Assembly (NCBI GenBank): GCA_024643365.1
Contig: JAHENC010000001.1
Location: forward strand, 1 to 64,000
Reading direction: 5' to 3'
DNA length: 64,000 bases
Source of the DNA: Crocinitomicaceae bacterium
GTDB lineage: Bacteria > Bacteroidota > Bacteroidia > Flavobacteriales_D > Crocinitomicaceae
The position numbers were made by a program, and so were the translations under genes. This document shows, in pieces, positions 8,932 to 17,136 of the stretch. The notes below the pieces were generated by a model that was given only the letters and a program-made list of their open reading frames with translations, was not told the DNA's origin and searched no databases. How positions within the stretch are numbered: position 1 is the first letter of the stretch; every line of letters starts with the position of its first letter.

Positions 8932-9825
8932 ATGCGCACATTCGTATTCTTCACTTTTCTTCTTGTTTCGTCTCGATTCTTTGCACAATTTACCTATTCC
9001 ATGGATGATTATTTCAATGCGAGTAATCCATCCGCATTTGCAGAAAAGAAAGTTTATGCAAGTAACACGAGTATGTATTTCAAAATAGGAACAACACCCA
9101 ACTTCAGAAATTTCGTTTCCCTTAAGCAACAAGTAGGTCGCATCTCATTAGGATTGAACAATGAGTATAGTCAATGGTTTGAATGGAAAACAATCTCTAC
9201 TACGTTCAATGCTGCGTATAGCGCAAAAATCAATCGCAACCTTACGTTAAATTCTGGAATTGGAGTCAGTATGCGCCGCGACAACTTAACTTTCACTGAC
9301 AACACCGCTGCTCCAATTGAATCTTTTACATTGTGGAATCCGGCTTCCTATTGTTTGAACGTTGGCACATCCTTAGTGAGTAAAAAATGGACCGTTGGAC
9401 TTGCTGGTAATAATTTAAATCGCATGGCATTATTAACCTATCCATACACCTATCAATCTTCCATGACTATTGCTGCCAACGCAAGTTATCGCTTTGACCT
9501 AGATTCAGCAAAACATTTCGCATTAACTCCCGCTCTTTATTATCTCCGTGGTGTCAATAATCATTCCAATGATTTTTTCTTTAACCTGACATTCAAAGCG
9601 TACCAACACAGAACTGGATTCTTTTCGACGCTTAATCACAACATCGGGATTTTCTACCAATACAATTTCAAAAATAACTTTTCGATAGGTGCGTCCGTGA
9701 ACAATAATTACAACTTGCTTTCCTCCAATAGCGTTAATCAAAATTACCTTTCAGGTATGCTGCGCCTGAGTTATGCGCTTTCGTCCAAAGTGAACTACAA
9801 GTCATCTGGAACTCCTTCATTTTAA
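8932..9825 (+). CDS. Outer-membrane beta-barrel protein, PorP/SprF-like
   Basis: This 297-residue protein has a signal peptide (MRTFVFFTFLLVSSRFFAQF) and an 'N-A-S-N-P-S-A-F-A' segment near the mature N-terminus. That recalls the 'NPA' start of PorP/SprF-family T9SS membrane proteins. About a dozen amphipathic beta-strands follow, rich in Tyr, Phe and Asn. It is transcribed divergently from the sigma factor at 8288-8830, with about 100 bp between starts. It is followed 33 bp later by a kelch-repeat T9SS cargo gene, and PorP-like genes often sit beside T9SS cargo. The family assignment rests on pattern recognition only. It could also be a generic barrel of unknown role. Confidence 0.65.
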   Translation: MRTFVFFTFLLVSSRFFAQFTYSMDDYFNASNPSAFAEKKVYASNTSMYFKIGTTPNFRNFVSLKQQVGRISLGLNNEYSQWFEWKTISTTFNAAYSAKINRNLTLNSGIGVSMRRDNLTFTDNTAAPIESFTLWNPASYCLNVGTSLVSKKWTVGLAGNNLNRMALLTYPYTYQSSMTIAANASYRFDLDSAKHFALTPALYYLRGVNNHSNDFFFNLTFKAYQHRTGFFSTLNHNIGIFYQYNFKNNFSIGASVNNNYNLLSSNSVNQNYLSGMLRLSYALSSKVNYKSSGTPSF

Positions 9826-9858
9826 TCACCGTAAAATAAAAACAACGGTTAAGACGTT

Positions 9859-11046
9859 ATGAAACTCATGCGCCTACTACTCGTATTACTTCTTTGCCAA
9901 AATGTTTTTAACCTAAACGCACAATTTTGGCAACAACTACCGGACTTTCCGGGAAATCCAAGAGACGATGCTGCCGGATTCAGCATTGATGACAAACATT
10001 ACTGTGGCACCGGTCGCGACGATGGATTCAATTGTACGCGAAATTTCTATCGCTTCAACGCCACTCTTCAAGAATGGGAAAATTCTACTCCCCTTCCGGA
10101 TGGCGAAAATCGTCAATATGCTACTGGATTCTCACACAATGGATTGGGCTACATTCTTTGCGGAGATAATTGCAGTGGGAATTTCTTCAATTCTTTTTGG
10201 CGTTTTGATCCATCAAACGAACAGTGGTCCACCCTACCCGCTTTACCTGCATCTGGACGTGCGGGCTGTGTCCATTTTATTATCGGAGATTCATTGTACC
10301 TCATCGGTGGACAAAACTCCTCCGGAATCCTGAATGAAGTCTGGCGCTATTCCATCAATACCCAAGAATGGCAACAAAAAAACAACTTGCCCATTCCTGG
10401 TATTTGGCGTGGACTCGCCTTTTCTTATGAAAATTCCGGCTACATTTCCGCTGGTAAAGCAAGTTCTTCTACCTGGAATTCAGAAACGTGGAAATACGAT
10501 CCTGTTTTAGATCAATGGACCAATTTCCCGACCTTGTCCTTTGGCGAACGCACCTATGTTGGCACCGTCCAAAAAGACGACTTTTTATACGTTTTCGGTG
10601 GACTCAATCCATCCGGACAGACAGCCACATCCTTTGAAAAAGTCGACTTAACACTCTTTAGTAGCCAGTCCTTACCAGATTTTACAGGAAGTCCAAGAAA
10701 GGGTGCTGTTTGCTTCAGTCATGAGGGAGCTTTTTATGTGACGACAGGAATTTCTGGAAATACACGCATAAAAGAAACTTGGAAAATTGAAAATGTCATG
10801 ATTTCGAAGCCCATTGCTGAGAGTCGCATCTCCGTTTATCCTGTTCCCGCAAAACAGGAACTGTTCATTGAAATTGACCCTTCGTGCATTGGGAAAATCG
10901 TTTACATATGTGATCTAAGCGGAAGGATCAGCATTACTCACCGTATTCAAAGCGTGAAAGATCAAATTCACATTGGGGACCTAGATCCAGGTGCTTATCA
11001 ACTCATCTACCAAAATCACGCGTGTCCGATTATCATTGGGTATTAA
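9859..11046 (+). CDS. Kelch-repeat secreted protein with T9SS type A sorting domain
   Basis: This 395-residue protein has a signal peptide (MKLMRLLLVLLLCQNVFNLNA). About six kelch blades follow, each with a Gly-rich strand and a W-x-Y/F-D-P-x-x-x-x-W pattern (FWRFDPSNEQW, VWRYSINTQEW, TWKYDPVLDQW), forming a probable beta-propeller. The last ~75 residues are a T9SS type A-like sorting domain starting at ISVYPVPAKQELFIEI. Kelch propellers bind proteins or glycans, or act as galactose-oxidase-like scaffolds. I see no catalytic residues, so the function is open. Its stop overlaps the stop of the convergent minus-strand gene by four bases (TTAA). Confidence 0.85.
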   Translation: MKLMRLLLVLLLCQNVFNLNAQFWQQLPDFPGNPRDDAAGFSIDDKHYCGTGRDDGFNCTRNFYRFNATLQEWENSTPLPDGENRQYATGFSHNGLGYILCGDNCSGNFFNSFWRFDPSNEQWSTLPALPASGRAGCVHFIIGDSLYLIGGQNSSGILNEVWRYSINTQEWQQKNNLPIPGIWRGLAFSYENSGYISAGKASSSTWNSETWKYDPVLDQWTNFPTLSFGERTYVGTVQKDDFLYVFGGLNPSGQTATSFEKVDLTLFSSQSLPDFTGSPRKGAVCFSHEGAFYVTTGISGNTRIKETWKIENVMISKPIAESRISVYPVPAKQELFIEIDPSCIGKIVYICDLSGRISITHRIQSVKDQIHIGDLDPGAYQLIYQNHACPIIIGY

Positions 11047-12386
11047 TCCAAGGATTGTTGGTACGTTTTCCCTTTGAATTCATAGCTCAAAATACCTTGA
11101 TGTATGGACCAATGAGGATCATTCCAAATAGTTTCCGTTTTAAAAATAAAGCGCGTAACACCTGTTGATTGCTCCACTTCATACCACATGTATGAAAAGT
11201 TCGTTTCCACAATAAGAAATAATCGTTCGGATGCATCGTCGTAAAATGCATACTTTGCCTTTTGACTAAAGAAACGTGGTTCTTTCAACGATATCGCATG
11301 ACTTGCAGCAATGAATCCATCTGTTCGAATAAGGGAAACACGTTCCGCGTCGCAACTCACCACGAGTATCTGATCTCCTTGAGATTGAATGAGGAAGTTA
11401 TCGCCTACTAATAATCCAACCTTGGCCAAATTATTTACACGAACTGGCTGACGAAGATAAAACGGACGCCCAGGCTTGTAGGAAGATGGACTATTGGGAT
11501 CCGCTTGACGAGCAATACGTCGCATATTTTGATCCTGATTCAATGCCGCATTACTGGTTGACTGAGGAATATCCTGACGCATTTGCATACCGATCGGATT
11601 GTTCCAACCAGACGCAGCTGTCCGCATGTAATACGCAATTCGAGGCAACATATTTACGGCAAGAACCTGACGGTAAACGGCTTCATTGAATAACAATTGC
11701 CGTACATCGTAAAATGCGTATTGAACATATTGATTACCAGCCATTCCATTTGGACGAAATTCACCTGCCGTTTTTGTCGTGTCAGGGGAATTGGGCGTGG
11801 ATAACGTACCACTAACTAATGAAGCGACAACTAGTTCGTGTCCAGCGGTCACCCCTACAAAATCCCTTCCTTCATTACTCGTGGACGACTGAAGGTAAAA
11901 AATCCCCAAATTCTTCATCACACTGTCCAAATCTACCTCTTGCAGGTAAGCAATTGGAATAGGATCCTCATTGTATACTGCGCTTACTACCGACGGAATT
12001 ACCAATACCTCCTCGTTTTCCTGAATGCCGAAAATTAGTGGATTCAGTTGATTCAAGATTGGAGCTTGACAGGCAATCAACGGACTCTTGACTTGCACAG
12101 ATTCCTTCGGATTGTTCATTCGTTGAACGGGGACTTTTTTTTCTGGATTGAAGTTGGTTTTTTTCTTGTTTAATTTGTTTGTAGATGTAATATGCAACAG
12201 ACAAATACATACCAACAACCCGAAAGCGATCCATGTGAATTTGACTCTTTTTTTCCATCGTTTATGTATTTTAATTTTTTGAATAACCTTGTTTCGGTCC
12301 GCAGAAGTTGGAACAAACTCCTCCTCTACCCATTGACGCGTCAACCAATGATCAAAGTCCTGCTTCATGTCTTCTTGCTCTTTCAT
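11043..12386 (-). CDS. Single-pass membrane partner of an ECF sigma factor, unknown outer domain
   Basis: This 447-residue protein has a cytoplasmic head (1-48, MKEQEDMKQDFDHWLTRQWV onward) and a TM helix at about 50-67 (FTWIAFGLLVCICLLHIT). A ~50-residue basic linker and a large extracytoplasmic part follow. Residues about 320-447 are beta-rich, with repeated hydrophobic strands (VGLLVGDNFLIQSQGDQILVV, LFLIVETNFSYMWYEV). They could form part of a propeller or a lipocalin-like fold, but I recognise no family. It starts inside the stop of the sigma gene (ATGA-type overlap, 4 bp), the usual layout for an anti-sigma factor. The sigma-inhibiting role is inferred from context, not from a motif. 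Confidence 0.65.
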   Translation of the reverse strand: MKEQEDMKQDFDHWLTRQWVEEEFVPTSADRNKVIQKIKIHKRWKKRVKFTWIAFGLLVCICLLHITSTNKLNKKKTNFNPEKKVPVQRMNNPKESVQVKSPLIACQAPILNQLNPLIFGIQENEEVLVIPSVVSAVYNEDPIPIAYLQEVDLDSVMKNLGIFYLQSSTSNEGRDFVGVTAGHELVVASLVSGTLSTPNSPDTTKTAGEFRPNGMAGNQYVQYAFYDVRQLLFNEAVYRQVLAVNMLPRIAYYMRTAASGWNNPIGMQMRQDIPQSTSNAALNQDQNMRRIARQADPNSPSSYKPGRPFYLRQPVRVNNLAKVGLLVGDNFLIQSQGDQILVVSCDAERVSLIRTDGFIAASHAISLKEPRFFSQKAKYAFYDDASERLFLIVETNFSYMWYEVEQSTGVTRFIFKTETIWNDPHWSIHQGILSYEFKGKTYQQSLD

Positions 12387-12943
12387 GGCTTTTCGATTTG
12401 TTGACGGATAAGTTTTCGTGCCATTTTGATGTGCCAGCGAACTGTTTCGATGGAGATTCCTAATTCCTTTGCGATTTCACTTGGGCTAAAATCATCCCAC
12501 AAAAACAGGTTAAATACAGTTCTCGTTGACGGAGGTAATTTCGATAAAACCGCTGTTACTTGGATTTTTTCAACCGAGAAATCGTAGTTTTCGTCGAAGT
12601 GAAGATCTTCCCCAACTTCTTTTTGATCAAGAAGCTGAATCGTCTCAAAATGACGCTTATTTTTCCTGAAATCATCGATGATTTCGTTGTGTAAGATCAC
12701 TTTCAACCACGAAACTAAGGAAGTACCTAATTGGAACTGAGCAATGTTTTTCACTGCTTTCAAAAAGGCATTATTAATCAAGGACACCTGGTCTTCACGG
12801 TTGTTTTTATAACGAACAACAACGTTCATCAGAGGAGAAAAACAGGCGTCGTACAAAGCAAGAACTGCTGCTTCGTCCCCCTTTTGAATCCGTATCACGA
12901 AGGATCGATCCAAATGTAATTTCCCAATGACTGTATCACTCAT
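12383..12943 (-). CDS. ECF-type RNA polymerase sigma factor (module 2)
   Basis: This 186-residue protein has region 2 at about 25-95 (ALYDACFSPLMNVVVRY through SLVSWLKVILHNEIIDDFRK) and region 4 at about 133-182 (TRTVFNLFLWDDFSPSEIAKELGIS). It shares its organisation and several segments (NNAFLK, NEIIDDFR, TVFNLF) with the sigma factor at 8288-8830, so the two are probably paralogs. It is coupled by a 4-bp overlap to the membrane partner downstream. No other gene is obviously in its operon. Confidence 0.9.
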   Translation of the reverse strand: MSDTVIGKLHLDRSFVIRIQKGDEAAVLALYDACFSPLMNVVVRYKNNREDQVSLINNAFLKAVKNIAQFQLGTSLVSWLKVILHNEIIDDFRKNKRHFETIQLLDQKEVGEDLHFDENYDFSVEKIQVTAVLSKLPPSTRTVFNLFLWDDFSPSEIAKELGISIETVRWHIKMARKLIRQQIEKP

Positions 12944-13037
12944 TCTTTCAGTTCAACCATGATTTAATGGCACTCAGAAAGGTAACGTATTTACACCAAA
13001 TTATTGGGTGGACTTTTAAGAATTATTCTCTGTGAGG

Positions 13038-14048
13038 TTAGGAAACTTCTTCTTTAGTCTCAAAACTTGCGAAGAGTAATAGTCCAAAAAGGACGCTAGC
13101 AAAAATCAAATGGCTCGTTTGCACCAATCCCGGCATGTCCGCATATGCCAACAAAACTCCTGTGATTAATTCCAACGCAAGCAAGCCTGTTGCCCAACGA
13201 ATTTTCGTGTATTTGACGCCTTTTTCGTTTTTCCAAAACATCCATCCCAACATGATGAGGACAAGCCAAGAGAAGCTACGGTGAATGAAGAAATCCATGC
13301 CAATGCGATCAATCCATTGTTCACGCGTAAATCCTTGTTTCACCAATGCGTCTATCGCTTCACGTACTTGTGTCCCGAGAAACATTTGATAAAAAGTAAT
13401 CGCTAAAATCAGGAGTAAACTCCATCGGATGGGTTTCGCCAACGAGATTTTCTCCTTGTTTACAGTGCTCATGGAATAAATCAAATACAGTTGAAGTCCA
13501 ATGATGACCAAAGCAAGGAACAAATGAACGGTGATGGTCCAAGGAACTAAATTCGTTGCGACAACAATCGACCCGAACCAGCCTTCTACTCCCATCAGGA
13601 TGAGGTTCAATAACATCAATATGACAAACTTTCGTTTGCGATAAACGACAAGCATCCATACGAAGGCAATCAGCATCGCATTTCCAGCTGCAAATCCAAC
13701 CAAACGGTTGAGGTATTCTGTCCAGGTTTTACGCACATTGAAGGCCTCTTCCACATAAACAGTCGGATCTGACTGAATTCGTTCCGCCGTTTCTTTCATT
13801 CCTACAGCGTTTAAAAAACGACAGAATTTTGTGACTTTCTTTTCTCTTTTCAATAAATAGGCTTCACGGTAATCTGCTGGTAGTTCCGAAAGTTCTGTGG
13901 GTGGAATCCATTCACCAAAGCACTTTGGCCAATCTGGACAACCCATACCACTTCCGGTGATACGCACCAAACTTCCCGCCACAACAATGAGGTAAATGAG
14001 GATAATCACCAACCAATTAAATCGAATAAACCGTTTTGAAAATTCCAT
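13038..14048 (-). CDS. ctaA: Heme A synthase (COX15/CtaA family)
   Basis: This 336-residue integral membrane protein converts heme O to heme A for aa3-type cytochrome c oxidases. The family signature GSGMGCPDWPKC is present at about 32-43 in the first periplasmic loop. About eight TM helices follow, with His residues in helices suited to heme binding (ITVHLF, FIHRSFSW). The long charged insert at about 55-105 is usual for the COX15 branch of Bacteroidota. A TATTTTTG promoter box ends four bases before the ATG, predicting a leaderless mRNA. It is divergent from purB. Its presence shows that the organism also uses an aa3-type oxidase beside the cbb3 type encoded at 41143-44946. Confidence 0.9.
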   Translation of the reverse strand: MEFSKRFIRFNWLVIILIYLIVVAGSLVRITGSGMGCPDWPKCFGEWIPPTELSELPADYREAYLLKREKKVTKFCRFLNAVGMKETAERIQSDPTVYVEEAFNVRKTWTEYLNRLVGFAAGNAMLIAFVWMLVVYRKRKFVILMLLNLILMGVEGWFGSIVVATNLVPWTITVHLFLALVIIGLQLYLIYSMSTVNKEKISLAKPIRWSLLLILAITFYQMFLGTQVREAIDALVKQGFTREQWIDRIGMDFFIHRSFSWLVLIMLGWMFWKNEKGVKYTKIRWATGLLALELITGVLLAYADMPGLVQTSHLIFASVLFGLLLFASFETKEEVS

Positions 14049-14052
14049 GAAA

Positions 14053-14060
14053 CAAAAATA
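14053..14060 (-). promoter_or_regulatory. TAnnTTTG -7 box (TATTTTTG) for ctaA, 4 nt from the ATG
   Basis: The complement reads TATTTTTG-TTTC-ATG. The four-base spacer places the expected transcription start at or next to the A of the start codon. No clear -33 TTTG is present. Confidence 0.55.
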
Positions 14061-14124
14061 CCAAGGATTTTAATCCCGATGTCCATTTGACGCACTTTTA
14101 ATTGATAAATCTACTGTTTACAAC

Positions 14125-14155
14125 TTGAGTAGTTTTCAGCAAAATCGTATCTTTG
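14125..14155 (+). promoter_or_regulatory. Promoter TTG-N20-TATCTTTG for purB
   Basis: TTG at 14125-14127 and TATCTTTG at 14148-14155 match the Bacteroidota -33/-7 consensus with ideal spacing. An in-frame TTG at 14153 lies inside the -7 box, so it cannot be the start codon. This fixes the purB start at the ATG at 14174. Confidence 0.75.
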
Positions 14156-14173
14156 TCCCTTATTCAAAAAAAC

Positions 14174-15532
14174 ATGGAATTAAACTCACTTTCAGCCATT
14201 TCTCCTATTGACGGACGATACCATTCTAAAACAAGTCAACTAGGTCCATACTTCTCCGAATTTGGACTCATTCGCTACCGCGTTTTGGTAGAAGTGGAAT
14301 ACTTTATTTCCTTGGTAGAAAGTGGCATCGAACCACTTGCAGACTTTCCAAAAGAAACGTTTAGCGCACTGAAGTCGATTTATCAAAACTTTACGGAATC
14401 TGATGCTTTGTGGATTAAGGAAACAGAAAAAACAACGAATCACGATGTGAAAGCGGTTGAATACTTCTTGAAAAGCAAAATGGAAGAACTCAACTTACAT
14501 AAATACTTGGAATTCATTCACTTTGGACTCACCTCTCAAGACATCAACAATACCGCTATTCCGCTTTCCTTGAAACAAGGAATCGAAGAAGTGTATTTGC
14601 CGATGTTGGATGAATTGATTGCGCAATTAACGACGTATCAAAATGAGTGGAAAGATGTTCCGATGCTTGCACGCACACACGGACAACCCGCATCTCCGAC
14701 ACGCTTAGGAAAAGAGATTCAAGTTTTTACGGAACGATTAACGATTCAACGCAATCAATTAGTGAAACAAGATTATCCAGCGAAATTTGGTGGAGCAACC
14801 GGAAATTTCAATGCACATCATGTGGCATTTCCAAATCACGATTGGGTAGCTTTTGCCAATCAATTTGTGAATGGTAAATTGGAATTAAATCGTTCTCAAA
14901 CAACGACTCAAATTGAACATTACGATCAACTAGCAGCCTTGTTTGATGTCATGAAACGCATCAATACCATCATTTTGGACTTGAACCGCGACATGTGGAC
15001 CTACATCTCGATGGAGTACTTCAAACAAAAAATCAAAGCAGGTGAAATAGGCTCGTCTGCAATGCCTCATAAAGTAAATCCAATTGACTTTGAAAATTCT
15101 GAAGGAAACATTGGAATTGCGAATGCACTTTTTGAACATTTATCGGCAAAACTTCCTGTTTCTCGCCTGCAACGCGACTTAACAGATTCAACTGTGCTGC
15201 GTGTCGTTGGAGTTCCAATCGCACATAGCTTGATTTCCTTGCAGTCTAGCTTAAAAGGACTTGGGAAATTATTGTTGAACGAAACGAAATTACATGAGGA
15301 CCTTGATCAAAACTGGGCTGTTGTAGCAGAAGCGATACAGACGGTATTGCGTCGTGAAGGATTTGAAAAACCCTACGAAGCATTGAAAGGATTGACACGT
15401 AAAAATGAACAAGTTACGAAAGAAAGTGTCCATGAATTCATTGACGAATTAAAACTTTCCCCTACCTTAACAGAAGAATTAAAAAACATTTCACCTAAAT
15501 CCTATCTTGGAATACAACTTGTGAAACCATAA
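14174..15532 (+). CDS. purB: Adenylosuccinate lyase
   Basis: This 452-residue enzyme of purine synthesis cleaves SAICAR to AICAR plus fumarate, and adenylosuccinate to AMP plus fumarate. The N-terminus MELNSLSAISPIDGRY closely matches the start of the E. coli-type PurB branch. The fumarase/aspartase-superfamily signature SSAMPHKVNPIDFENSEGN is intact, and the general-acid/base regions RTHGQPASPT and FGLTSQDINN are visible. The start is set by the promoter overlap described at 14125-14155. The next gene begins two bases after the stop, so purB probably heads a three-gene transcript with 15535-17127 and 17137-19089, although the downstream genes have no obvious link to purines. Confidence 0.97.
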   Translation: MELNSLSAISPIDGRYHSKTSQLGPYFSEFGLIRYRVLVEVEYFISLVESGIEPLADFPKETFSALKSIYQNFTESDALWIKETEKTTNHDVKAVEYFLKSKMEELNLHKYLEFIHFGLTSQDINNTAIPLSLKQGIEEVYLPMLDELIAQLTTYQNEWKDVPMLARTHGQPASPTRLGKEIQVFTERLTIQRNQLVKQDYPAKFGGATGNFNAHHVAFPNHDWVAFANQFVNGKLELNRSQTTTQIEHYDQLAALFDVMKRINTIILDLNRDMWTYISMEYFKQKIKAGEIGSSAMPHKVNPIDFENSEGNIGIANALFEHLSAKLPVSRLQRDLTDSTVLRVVGVPIAHSLISLQSSLKGLGKLLLNETKLHEDLDQNWAVVAEAIQTVLRREGFEKPYEALKGLTRKNEQVTKESVHEFIDELKLSPTLTEELKNISPKSYLGIQLVKP

Positions 15533-15534
15533 CG

Positions 15535-17127
15535 ATGCATAAACTCCTCCTTGTACTTTTGTTCTGTTGCAACCTAGCTGTTGCACAAAACTTTCCAATT
15601 ACTTGGGGACCTCTGGAAAGAAATAATGGAATGTTGTTAGACATTCTCCCAAAAAAGCACTTGGACTTCAACACACTTCGCTGGACCGGCAGTAGTAGTT
15701 TTGGTGCGTATCGACTGGTTTCCTATGATAATTTAACTGTTTTTAATCAGCAAAAATTAAAGCTCGTAGCAGAAACTGGACTCTGTAACTTCGTGGATGC
15801 CTTTAGTTTTGGAAAAGGAACCTTGGTTTTTTTATCCGATCGCATGAAAAGCAACATGATGCTTTACGCACAATTCTACGATGAGGAGTTAAATGCCTTA
15901 GAAACGAAGTTGGTGGCTGAATACGAAAATCCAAAATTCGACGCAAAGCCAGAATTCACCATTATTTCCTCCTTAAACCGAAAATTTATCGGTGTGATTT
16001 GGGAGAAAGAGGGAAAAGGGATTAACAACGACTTTTATGGGTACAAAATCCTGAATGATTCACTCAAGGTGGTCAACGAAGGAGAATACAACGTTCCCTT
16101 TGATGGAAACATGACGACCATCAATGCGCATCACATTTCAAACACCGGAGACTACTTCATTTGTTTAACCGAGCACAACAAAGCAAACGACCGCATGTTT
16201 ACGCGTAGTTTTGAGAACTTTAAAGCCTTGCATGTGTACAAAGCAAATGGACTTGAACTGAAAGAATTTTCCATCGACCTCAAAGGAAAACGAATTGATG
16301 ACCTAAAGATGTCTTCCAACGACTCCGGAGCCTTTGCTTTAAGTGGAATTTACGGCACCGGGAATAAAACCGGGATTGAAGGGATTTTTAGTATTCAAAT
16401 TGACCCAAGTGACCATGCGCACAATTCAGAATCGTTTATTCCATTTGCAAACGAAATCGTCAAAGAACTGTGGAGTACACGCCAACAAGATCGTTACACG
16501 AATTCCATGAATAACCTTGGGAATCCAAACGACCTGAACGCCAGAGACTTTAATCTTCCTCAATTGTACGACTACCGAATGCGTGATTTTTTCACCTTAG
16601 CCGATGGATCGATTGTAGGTTCTATGGAACAGTTTTATCTGTACCAACGAACGACATACGACAGCAGATCGAGTTTTTCGACAACCATGAATTACTATTA
16701 TTACGATGACATTATTGCCTTTCGCATTTCTCCAGAAGGTCAACTCATTTGGCAAAAACGCATTCCGAAGTCCCAAGTTTCGACCAATGATTATGGCGAA
16801 TTCAGTTCCTATTGTAGTTTTCAATCAGATAGTTCACTGAATTTTATTTTTAACGACAATCAACGAAACTACGATGAATTAGGAGTCTTCAACAAAACGG
16901 AAAACAATTTCTACAGCTTTAATTTGACGAAAAAAAACAATGCCGTAGCCTTGGTGAAAATTGATTTAACTTCCGGTGAAATCAATCGCGAGGTGATGGA
17001 AAGTCGTAAGGAATTGAATTCAATCGTTCTGCCAAAACAATTCCGACTAGATTCGTTTAACAAAGAGATTTTAATGTACTCCATTTCTGGTTCTTTCGAA
17101 CGATTTGGCATACTTTCTTTTAACTAA
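15535..17127 (+). CDS. Secreted protein of unknown function
   Basis: This 530-residue protein has a clear signal peptide (MHKLLLVLLFCCNLAVAQ) and no other membrane segment. The mature part is beta-rich, with several strands separated by Asn/Asp/Gly turns (FGAYRLVSYDNLTVF, EGIFSIQIDPSDHAH, DYRMRDFFTLADGSIVGSMEQF). This suggests a seven-bladed propeller or similar repeat fold that would sit in the periplasm or at the outer membrane. There is no T9SS sorting domain and no lipobox. It follows purB by two bases and precedes an M1 peptidase by nine. I do not recognise the family. Confidence 0.7.
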   Translation: MHKLLLVLLFCCNLAVAQNFPITWGPLERNNGMLLDILPKKHLDFNTLRWTGSSSFGAYRLVSYDNLTVFNQQKLKLVAETGLCNFVDAFSFGKGTLVFLSDRMKSNMMLYAQFYDEELNALETKLVAEYENPKFDAKPEFTIISSLNRKFIGVIWEKEGKGINNDFYGYKILNDSLKVVNEGEYNVPFDGNMTTINAHHISNTGDYFICLTEHNKANDRMFTRSFENFKALHVYKANGLELKEFSIDLKGKRIDDLKMSSNDSGAFALSGIYGTGNKTGIEGIFSIQIDPSDHAHNSESFIPFANEIVKELWSTRQQDRYTNSMNNLGNPNDLNARDFNLPQLYDYRMRDFFTLADGSIVGSMEQFYLYQRTTYDSRSSFSTTMNYYYYDDIIAFRISPEGQLIWQKRIPKSQVSTNDYGEFSSYCSFQSDSSLNFIFNDNQRNYDELGVFNKTENNFYSFNLTKKNNAVALVKIDLTSGEINREVMESRKELNSIVLPKQFRLDSFNKEILMYSISGSFERFGILSFN

Positions 17128-17136
17128 TTTGCTCCC

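Noticed and set aside
12944..13037. CCAAATTATTGG inverted repeat as a terminator for ctaA
   Set aside because: The stem is short, AT-rich and not followed by a T-run in the right orientation.
14153..14173. TTG start that would lengthen PurB by seven residues
   Set aside because: The TTG lies within the TATCTTTG promoter box, upstream of the expected transcription start, and the ATG at 14174 matches PurB family starts.
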